From Rhizobacter sp. (GTDB lineage Bacteria > Pseudomonadota > Gammaproteobacteria > Burkholderiales > Burkholderiaceae): a stretch of DNA of 14,851 nt. The stretch covers positions 1-14,851 of the forward strand of contig JACMKW010000462.1 of NCBI GenBank assembly GCA_014379885.1, in the 5' to 3' direction. This document shows, piece by piece, positions 1 through 5,855 of the stretch. A program made the position numbers and the translations under genes. The first letter of the stretch is position 1. Every line of letters begins with the position of its first letter. Under the pieces are notes generated by a model that ran no database searches, was not told the DNA's origin, and was given only the letters and a program-made list of their open reading frames with translations.

Positions 1-684
1 AACGGCGCCATGCCGCACTACCGCGCCACGCCCGACTCGCATGCCGCCATCGAAGGCGACGGCCTGCTGCTGATCGACTCCGGCGGCCAGTACCTCGGGG
101 GCACCACCGACATCACCCGCGTCTGGCCCATCGGCAGCATCACCCCCGCTCACCAGCGCGATTACACGCTGGTGCTCAAGGGCACCATCGCGCTCAGCCG
201 CACACGCTTTCCGCGCGGCACGCTGTCGCCCATGGTCGACGCCATCGCCCGCGCGCCGCTGTGGGAACAGGGGCTCGACTATGGGCACGGCACCGGCCAC
301 GGCGTGGGCTACTTCCTCAACGTGCACGAAGGGCCGCAGAGCATTTCCAAGACACTGCCCGAGCCGCAAATGGCGATGGAGCCCGGCATGATCACCAGCA
401 TCGAGCCGGGCCTGTACCGCTCGGGCCAGTGGGGAGTGCGCATCGAAAACCTGGTGCTCAACGTGCCAGTCGACACACCCGAAGGTGGCACCTTCGGCGA
501 GTTCCTCGAATTCGAGACACTCACGCTGTGCCCGATCGACACTCGCTGCATTGACCGCAGTCTGATGCGGGCCGACGAGGTTGCCTGGCTGAATGGCTAT
601 CACGCGGTGGTGCGGGAGCGCTTGGGGCCGCTGGTGAGCGGGGATGCGCTGGCTTGGTTGAATATGCGGACGCAGGCCATCTGA
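1..684 (+). CDS. Xaa-Pro aminopeptidase-like M24 metallopeptidase, C-terminal part (5' end outside window)
   Basis: The reading frame is open from the first base, so the gene begins upstream; only about 227 codons of the C-terminal pita-bread catalytic domain are here. M24B peptidases remove N-terminal residues that precede proline, using two metal ions. All five expected metal ligands are visible: Asp in LLIDSGG (codon at 76), Asp in GTTDITR (109), His in GHGTGHGVG (298), Glu in SIEPGLY (403) and Glu in VRIENLV (445). The HEGPQ motif with a second active-site His follows the GHG loop. The extended C-terminal segment (EFLEFETLTLCPID and beyond) is typical of the longer aminopeptidase P class rather than of methionine aminopeptidase. 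The frame ends normally at TGA 682-684. Probably cytoplasmic. The missing N-terminus prevents a firmer subfamily assignment. Confidence 0.9.
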   Translation, partial: NGAMPHYRATPDSHAAIEGDGLLLIDSGGQYLGGTTDITRVWPIGSITPAHQRDYTLVLKGTIALSRTRFPRGTLSPMVDAIARAPLWEQGLDYGHGTGHGVGYFLNVHEGPQSISKTLPEPQMAMEPGMITSIEPGLYRSGQWGVRIENLVLNVPVDTPEGGTFGEFLEFETLTLCPIDTRCIDRSLMRADEVAWLNGYHAVVRERLGPLVSGDALAWLNMRTQAI

Positions 685-720
685 TGCCCGTCCTTTAGCT
701 GAGGGCTGGAATCCAGGAGG

Positions 721-746
721 GCTCGCACGCCGCTTACGGTGCGGGC
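721..746. repeat. imperfect inverted repeat (hairpin) behind the peptidase gene
   Basis: GCTCGCAC (721-728) and GTGCGGGC (739-746) pair over 8 bp with one G-T pair and a 10-base loop. It lies 36 bases after the peptidase stop and just before the dispersed repeat. No T-run follows it, so it is either a weak transcription terminator or part of the repeat unit. Confidence 0.45.
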
Positions 747-749
747 TGA

Positions 750-788
750 CCCTTCGACAAGCTCAGGACAGGATCCGCTGCGCGGATC
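750..788. repeat. dispersed 'TTCGACAAGCTCAGGACAGG' repeat with adjoining palindrome
   Basis: CCTTCGACAAGCTCAGGACAGG occupies 751-772. It is followed at once by GATCCGC-TGC-GCGGATC (772-788), a perfect 7-bp inverted repeat with a 3-base loop. The first part is, from general knowledge, a widely scattered intergenic repeat in proteobacterial genomes; its spurious translations contain SLSKG or CPELVEG, and both appear here on the - strand. Only one copy is in this window. No coding function is inferred. Confidence 0.6.
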
Positions 789-929
789 GAAGCCTTGTGC
801 TGTTTGTGCCGCTGCGCGAAGGTATTTCTTCGTACTTGCAGCGGGTGCGTCGTCGAGCAAGCCAGGGAGAAACACCAACGCGAAGCGGCACCAGTAACAT
901 CGCTACCCACCCTCCAAAGAGGAACCACC

Positions 930-1361
930 ATGCGTAAAGCGTTGTGCACCCTGCTGCTCTGCCTGAGCGCCTGCAGCACGCCGCTTCCACCAGACCGCGC
1001 TACCTTAGAGCGCCAAGTCATCGAAGCAGAAGCCGCCTTCGCCCAAACCATGGCCAAGCGCGACCACACCGCCTTCACCAGCTTCCTCGCCGTTGACACC
1101 ATCTTCTTCTCTGGCCCCACGCCACTGCGCGGCAAAGACGCCGTAGCCGCCTAGTGGAAGCGCTTCTATGAAAAGCCGGAGCCCCCCTTCTCCTGGAAAC
1201 CCGAGAAGGTGGAAGTGCTAGACAACGGCAGCCTCGCCATCAGCACCGGCCCGGTGTTCGACCCCAGTGGCAAGGCCGTCTCCAGCTTCACCTCGATCTG
1301 GCGGCAAGAAGCCCCAGGCGTTTGGCGTGTGATCTTCGACCGGGGCTGCAATTGCCCTTGA
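930..1361 (+). pseudogene. DUF4440/SnoaL-like lipoprotein interrupted by an in-frame TAG
   Basis: ATG at 930 lies behind an AGAGG ribosome binding site (about 917-921). It opens a lipoprotein signal peptide MRKALCTLLLCLSAC with lipobox LSAC (Cys15). The next part (ATLERQVIEAEAAFAQTMAKRD, AFTSFLAVDTIFFSG, LRGKDAVAA) looks like the first half of a DUF4440/NTF2-like fold. TAG at 1152-1154 stops it after 74 codons. The same frame then continues for 68 sense codons (WKRFYEKPEPPFSWKPEKVE, LAISTGPVFDPSGK, SIWRQEAPGVWRVIFDRGC) to TGA 1359-1361. That is exactly the missing second half of the domain, ending in the expected W-x-V/I-xx-D-x-G strand. The likely ancestral codon is CAG (Gln). Either the gene is a recent pseudogene, TAG is read through, or the base is a sequencing error. 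The N-terminal half alone is unlikely to fold. Confidence 0.8.
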
Positions 1362-2572
1362 GCGACAACTCTCTCCTGGGCCTGCCGGCCTTCATGCGCT
1401 TCTGGTACGCGCGGCTCGCAGGCACCACCGGCAACCAGATGCTGATGGTGGCTGTCGGCTGGCAGATGTACGAGCTGACGGGCAGTGCGTGGGACCTGGG
1501 CCTGGTGGGCCTGCTGCAGTTCCTGCCGGCACTGCTGCTCACCCTGGTGGCAGGGCACGTGGCCGACCGCCACGACCGCACGCGCATCCTCGCCTTGTGC
1601 ATGGCGGGCCAGGCGGGAATCGCGCTGCTGCTGATGGCCGCCACGACCGGCCACTGGGCGAGCCGCGGCCTGCTGCTGGGTTTGTCGGTGGCGCTGGGCA
1701 TCGCCAAGGCGTTCCAGATGCCGGCGCAACAGGCGTTGGTGCCATCACTGGTGCCGATCGCCGTGTTGCCTCGTGCCTTGGCCTTCAGCTCGATGGGCAT
1801 GCAAACGGCCATCATCGGCGGGCCTGCCCTCGGCGGCTTCATCTATGTGGCCGGCGCCAGCGTGGTGTATGCGGTGTGCGCCGCCGCCTTCGTGGTGGCC
1901 GGTGCACTTTTCTTGCGCATCGGCCACCCGCACGTGCCGCCGCCCAAGGAACCGGTGTCGCTGGCCACCGTGCTGGCGGGTTTCCAGTTCATCTGGCAGC
2001 GCCCGGTGGTGCTGGGTGCCATCTCGCTCGATTTGTTTGCCGTGCTGCTGGGCGGCGCCACCGCCTTGTTGCCCATGTTTGCCAAGGACGTGTTGCACGT
2101 GGGACCGTGGGGCCTCGGTCTGCTGCGCGCTGCACCCGCAGTGGGCGCGCTGTGCATGTCGGCCGTGCTCACGCGCTGGCCGATCACCCGCCGGGTGGGC
2201 AGGGTGATGTTTGCGTCGGTCGCGATCTATGGCGTGGCCACGGCGGTGTTCGGGGTGTCCACCGTGTTCGTGCTCTCCTTGCTGGCCCTTTGGGTGAGCG
2301 GAGCGGCTGACATGGTGAGCGTGGTGATCCGCCAGTCTTTGGTGCAGTTGGAAACGCCCGATGCCATGCGTGGCCGGGTGAGTGCGGTCAACTCCATCTT
2401 CATTGGAGCCTCCAACCAGCTGGGTGAGTTCGAGTCGGGCGCCACAGCGGCCGTGCTCGGGCCGGTGGGTTCGGTGTTGCTGGGCGGCATCGGCACCTTG
2501 GCAGTGGCGGCCATGTGGATGAAACTCTTCCCTGCCTTGGCACAACGTGAGCGCCTGACTGGCTCGGCTTGA
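1358..2572 (+). CDS. MFS transporter (EntS/MFS_3-like exporter)
   Basis: This is an inner-membrane major facilitator of about 404 residues, the usual size for the MFS_3 (EntS-like) group that exports small molecules or siderophores by proton antiport. The protein is almost wholly hydrophobic helices. Loop 2-3 carries motif A, GHVADRHDRTR (residues 66-76), and a GRVSAVNSIFIGASNQLGEF segment lies near the C-terminus, as is common in this group. I chose TTG at 1358 because it overlaps the lipoprotein frame's TGA (TTGA) and leaves the first helix intact (MSDNSLLGLPAFMRFWYARL). ATG at 1394 would give a protein 12 residues shorter, and ATG at 1322 would overlap the lipoprotein by 40 bases. The overlap suggests translational coupling to the preceding lipoprotein, which the new TAG would disturb. 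Substrate unknown. Confidence 0.85.
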   Translation: MSDNSLLGLPAFMRFWYARLAGTTGNQMLMVAVGWQMYELTGSAWDLGLVGLLQFLPALLLTLVAGHVADRHDRTRILALCMAGQAGIALLLMAATTGHWASRGLLLGLSVALGIAKAFQMPAQQALVPSLVPIAVLPRALAFSSMGMQTAIIGGPALGGFIYVAGASVVYAVCAAAFVVAGALFLRIGHPHVPPPKEPVSLATVLAGFQFIWQRPVVLGAISLDLFAVLLGGATALLPMFAKDVLHVGPWGLGLLRAAPAVGALCMSAVLTRWPITRRVGRVMFASVAIYGVATAVFGVSTVFVLSLLALWVSGAADMVSVVIRQSLVQLETPDAMRGRVSAVNSIFIGASNQLGEFESGATAAVLGPVGSVLLGGIGTLAVAAMWMKLFPALAQRERLTGSA

Positions 2573-2579
2573 TCCTGAA

Positions 2580-2613
2580 AGAGCCGCACCGGGTTTTCAC
2601 GTGCGCCGGCTCT
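2580..2613 (+). terminator. possible terminator after the MFS gene
   Basis: AGAGCCG (2580-2586) pairs with CGGCTCT (2607-2613). Inside, CAC/GTG can add to the stem with a small bulge. It lies 7 bases after the transporter's stop codon. No T-run follows, so intrinsic termination would be weak, and the downstream gene could still be cotranscribed. Confidence 0.3.
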
Positions 2614-2619
2614 GAACCA

Positions 2620-2636
2620 CGCGAAGATACTTCGCG
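2620..2636 (+). promoter_or_regulatory. perfect hairpin/palindrome just upstream of the oxidoreductase gene
   Basis: CGCGAAG-ATA-CTTCGCG is a perfect 7-bp inverted repeat with a 3-base spacer, ending 27 bases before the ATG at 2664. It could be an operator or an RNA hairpin in the 5' leader. The start codon itself has only an A-rich stretch (AACAAAAAACACC) and no clear Shine-Dalgarno sequence. Confidence 0.35.
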
Positions 2637-2663
2637 CTCATCGGCTGCCCAACAAAAAACACC

Positions 2664-5600
2664 ATGACAGCATCGAAGACGAACCGCCCTGACTTTCTCT
2701 ACCCGGGCGGCTCGCCGCTGATGCACCCACCGCTGCAGCTCAAAGACTCCGAGATGTACGGCTTTTTTGTGAAGGGTGACCTCACGAAGCTGCAAGCCAC
2801 GGTCGATTCCACCCTCACCGCCTGCGCCGGTGGCGAGATGCGGTTCCAGGTGTTTTCGCCCTTCGTGATGCTCACCTTCACCAAGGTGCAGCGCGCCTAC
2901 TCCACCTGGCCCAGCGACGAGGCCAAGGGCTGGGGCGAAGAGACCGACATCGTCACCTGGGTGATGGTGGGGCAAATCTTGAAGGGCCAGACCGGAATCA
3001 GCCGCGTGTTCTTCTACCCCTGCCACATCTGGGTAGACGATGGCATGGCCATGATCAACGGGCGTGAGCTGTTCGGCTACCCCAAGTACCTGTGCGACTA
3101 CGCCATGCCCGCTTCGGGCGAACCGGCGCGCTATTTCTCGCTGGCGGCAAAAGGTTTCGAGCCCTTCTCGCCCGACTCGCCGCTCAAGCAGCACCCGCTG
3201 ATCGAGGTGGCGGCCACCACCAACCGAACCGGGGTGCGTGCGCTGGGTGGGTTCATCGAGCTGATCGAAGAAGGCATCGAACTCATCGCCGCCAACCTGC
3301 CCGCTACCCTCGAGCTCGACCAGGCCGGCTGGGAGCAGGTCGCCGAGATGCTGCGCAGCCCAGGCTGCGACCAGATCTTTCTGAAGCAGTTTCCCGATGC
3401 CTCGGGCATCAAGGCGGTGTACCAGGCCATCGTGGCCGCACCGGCCAAGGTGACGGCGGTGCACGGCGTGGAGGTGCTGGGCGACGACTACGAGCTCACG
3501 CTGCACCGCTTCGCCAGCTTCCCGCTCAACGACACGCTGGGTCTGTCGCTGGGTGCGCAGCCGGCCATCCTGCCGTTCCACCTGAGCTTCGACTTCGAAG
3601 TCACGCCGGGTGAAGAGATCCACGACAACTCGCAGATCGCGCCCGAGAAGATCGCCATCCTGGGCGGTGGTGTAGCTGCCATGACGGCTGCTTATTACCT
3701 GACCGATCAACCGGGCTGGCAGAACCAGTACGACATCACCGTCTACCAGATGGGCTGGCGCCTCGGCGGCAAGGGGGCGAGCGGGCGCAATGCCGAGCTG
3801 GGCCAGCGCATTGAAGAGCATGGGCTGCACATCTGGTTCGGCTTCTACCAAAACGCCTTCAAGACCATGCAGAGCGCTTATGGCGAGTTAGGCCGCCCGC
3901 CCGGCGCACCGCTGGCCACCTGGGAAGACGCCTTCAAGCCTCAGCATTCGTTCTGCCTGAGTGAGCTGATCGACGGCACCTGGCGCCAATGGCTGATCGA
4001 CACCCCCATCATGCCGGGCGAGCCCGGCCACGGCGACGAAGACATCGGCCTGTGGGACATCGCACTCACCATGTACGAGTGGGTGAAGATGTGGCTGCAC
4101 GAGCTCGACAGCAAGCACGGTGTTGCCTCGGTTGCCTCAACCACGACCGTCACCACCGCCAGCACCACCACGGTGACCACCACCTCAGTCTCGGTGACCG
4201 AGATCGAAGTGGGTGGCTGGCTGCACACCTTGGCAGCCCACATCGAGCGCGATGTGGAAACCATCGTCTCTGACGTGCACAGCGTGTTCGACGCCGCCCT
4301 CAGCTTCGCGCAAAACCTGCCCTCGCTGGGTGAGCAGGACGAAGGCCACCACACGCTGCAGGCCGCCGCGCTCAAGGGCGTGCGCGGTGCGCTGCAATCG
4401 CGCTTCGGCGCGCAGGCCGAGATGAGCGATGTGGCCGATGACCTGCGCCGGCTCTACATCTGCATCGACCTGGCCGTCACCTCGCTGATCGGCATGTTCG
4501 AAGACGGGGTGTTCGTCAAAGGCTTCGACGTCATCAACGACGAAGACCTGTACAAGTGGCTCATCCGCCATGGCGCCAACGAAAAGATCAGCGTCTACTC
4601 GGCCCCCATCCGCGGCCTGTACGACCTGGTGTTCGCGTATGAAGACGGCGATTTCGACCAACCCAACATCGAAGCCGGCACCATGCTGCGCGGCATGTTC
4701 CGCATGTCGTGCGGCTACCAGGGCGGCATCATGTGGAAGATGCAGGCCGGCATGGGCGACACGGTCTTCACGCCGTTCTACGAAGTGCTCAAACAACGCG
4801 GCGTCAAGTTCAAGTTCTTCCACAAGGTGGAGGAGCTTGTGCCCGAGGCCGGCAGCGACACCGTGGGGCAGATCCGCCTCACCCGCCAGGTCGATCTGGC
4901 TGTAGGCGAGTACCACCCGCTGGTTCCCGTAAAGGGTCTGCCCTGCTGGCCCAACCAGCCGCACTACCAGCAGCTTGACCCGGCGCAGGCTGAAGCGCTG
5001 CAAGCGCACGACATCAACCTCGAATCCAACTGGACCAACTGGCCCAAGGTCTACCAAAAGAAATTCAACAAGCCACTGCCCACGGTCACGCTGCAACGCG
5101 GCGTCGATTTCGACAAGGTGATCTTCGGCATCTCGGCCGACAGCGTGGCCCTGCTGTGCCCACAGCTGGTGGCACGCAGCCCCGCGCTGCAGGCGTCGTG
5201 CAAGTATGTGAAGACCGCCGCCACCCAGGCCTACCAGGTGTGGCTGAACAAGACCATGCCGCAGCTCGGCTGGACGTTTTACGGCCGAGACCACGAAGAA
5301 CCCGTGCTCACGGCGTTCAGCGAGCCCTTCGACACCTGGGGTCCGATGGACCAGACGCTGATCCGCGAGAATTGGCCACCTCAGTTCGAGCCCAAGAACG
5401 TGTCTTACTTCTGCAGCGCGCTACCGATCAAGGACTACCCGCCTTTCAGCGACCACGGCTTCCCGGCGCGCATGGCCGCGCAGGTGAAGCATTCGGCACT
5501 GGAGCAGCTCAAGCACCACATCCATGCGCTATGGCCGGCGGTGGCCACGGTGCAAAACTTCGACTGGTCCACCTTGATCGACACCACCACCGCAGAAGGC

Positions 5601-5855
5601 GAGAAGCGCTTCGACAGCCAGTACTGGCGCGCCAACGTCGATCCGTCAGAGCGTTATGTGCTTTCGGTGGTCAACAGCACGCAGTACCGCCTGAGCACCG
5701 ATGGCACAGGGTTCAGCAACCTCTACGTCACCGGCGACTGGATCAAGACCGGCATCAACGCAGGGTGTGTGGAGGCCGCGGTGATGGCCGGCATGCAGAC
5801 CTCCCGAGCCATCTGCGGTCACCCGCAAGTGATTGCGGGTGACAAGGATGTGTAG
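2664..5855 (+). CDS. two-domain protein: acetoacetate decarboxylase-like domain fused to FAD/NAD(P)-binding oxidoreductase
   Basis: 1063 residues, the largest gene here. Residues about 25-310 resemble acetoacetate decarboxylase: FFYPCHIWVDDGMAMINGRE and then LFGYPKYLCDY, where Lys141 aligns with the Schiff-base lysine; the neighbouring second lysine of true decarboxylases is Tyr142. From residue 330 comes a dinucleotide-binding fold, IAILGGGVAAMTAAYYL (334-339 in place of GxGxxG). ITVYQMGWRLGGKGASGRN and EEHGLHIWFGFYQNAF follow, as in phytoene desaturase/amine oxidase-type flavoproteins. The C-terminal FAD motif is LYVTGDWIKTGINAGCVEAAVMAG. A threonine-rich repeat (488-512) and a helical insert (about 513-640) split the flavin domain. 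No signal peptide or obvious membrane helix. The predicted flavin redox chemistry and ketoacid/ketone-type substrate are inference; the true substrate is unknown. ATG at 2664 is preferred because earlier in-frame codons would run into the hairpins. Confidence 0.85.
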   Translation: MTASKTNRPDFLYPGGSPLMHPPLQLKDSEMYGFFVKGDLTKLQATVDSTLTACAGGEMRFQVFSPFVMLTFTKVQRAYSTWPSDEAKGWGEETDIVTWVMVGQILKGQTGISRVFFYPCHIWVDDGMAMINGRELFGYPKYLCDYAMPASGEPARYFSLAAKGFEPFSPDSPLKQHPLIEVAATTNRTGVRALGGFIELIEEGIELIAANLPATLELDQAGWEQVAEMLRSPGCDQIFLKQFPDASGIKAVYQAIVAAPAKVTAVHGVEVLGDDYELTLHRFASFPLNDTLGLSLGAQPAILPFHLSFDFEVTPGEEIHDNSQIAPEKIAILGGGVAAMTAAYYLTDQPGWQNQYDITVYQMGWRLGGKGASGRNAELGQRIEEHGLHIWFGFYQNAFKTMQSAYGELGRPPGAPLATWEDAFKPQHSFCLSELIDGTWRQWLIDTPIMPGEPGHGDEDIGLWDIALTMYEWVKMWLHELDSKHGVASVASTTTVTTASTTTVTTTSVSVTEIEVGGWLHTLAAHIERDVETIVSDVHSVFDAALSFAQNLPSLGEQDEGHHTLQAAALKGVRGALQSRFGAQAEMSDVADDLRRLYICIDLAVTSLIGMFEDGVFVKGFDVINDEDLYKWLIRHGANEKISVYSAPIRGLYDLVFAYEDGDFDQPNIEAGTMLRGMFRMSCGYQGGIMWKMQAGMGDTVFTPFYEVLKQRGVKFKFFHKVEELVPEAGSDTVGQIRLTRQVDLAVGEYHPLVPVKGLPCWPNQPHYQQLDPAQAEALQAHDINLESNWTNWPKVYQKKFNKPLPTVTLQRGVDFDKVIFGISADSVALLCPQLVARSPALQASCKYVKTAATQAYQVWLNKTMPQLGWTFYGRDHEEPVLTAFSEPFDTWGPMDQTLIRENWPPQFEPKNVSYFCSALPIKDYPPFSDHGFPARMAAQVKHSALEQLKHHIHALWPAVATVQNFDWSTLIDTTTAEGEKRFDSQYWRANVDPSERYVLSVVNSTQYRLSTDGTGFSNLYVTGDWIKTGINAGCVEAAVMAGMQTSRAICGHPQVIAGDKDV
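4137..4184 (+). repeat. 24-base tandem quasi-repeat coding a Thr-rich linker
   Basis: Two adjacent 24-base units encode STTTVTTA (residues 492-499) and STTTVTTT (500-507). The surrounding VASVA and SVSVT extend this to a low-complexity Ser/Thr/Val stretch. It joins the FAD-domain core to the helical insert and probably forms a flexible linker. Such a repeat is prone to slippage in 24-base steps, which would keep the frame. Confidence 0.75.
5818..5843 (+). promoter_or_regulatory. perfect 11-bp hairpin at the oxidoreductase/diguanylate cyclase junction
   Basis: GTCACCCGCAA (5818-5828) and TTGCGGGTGAC (5833-5843) are exact reverse complements around the loop GTGA. The stem lies in the last codons of the oxidoreductase and ends 4 bases before the cyclase ATG (5848). 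In RNA it would be stable enough to hide the AAGG next to that ATG. It would be opened by ribosomes finishing the upstream gene, which fits translational coupling. It could instead be a DNA operator. Confidence 0.6.

Noticed and set aside
734..1135. 133-codon - strand open frame containing VLSLSKGQ
   Set aside because: The peptide is the known spurious translation of the dispersed repeat, and the rest is antisense to the lipoprotein.
2400..3851. 483-codon - strand open frame opposite the MFS and fusion genes
   Set aside because: Composition is that of an antisense shadow; it spans two well-supported genes on the other strand and has no recognisable domain or ribosome binding site.
4185..5294. 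369-codon - strand open frame opposite the fusion gene
   Set aside because: Shadow of the real gene, with no motifs.
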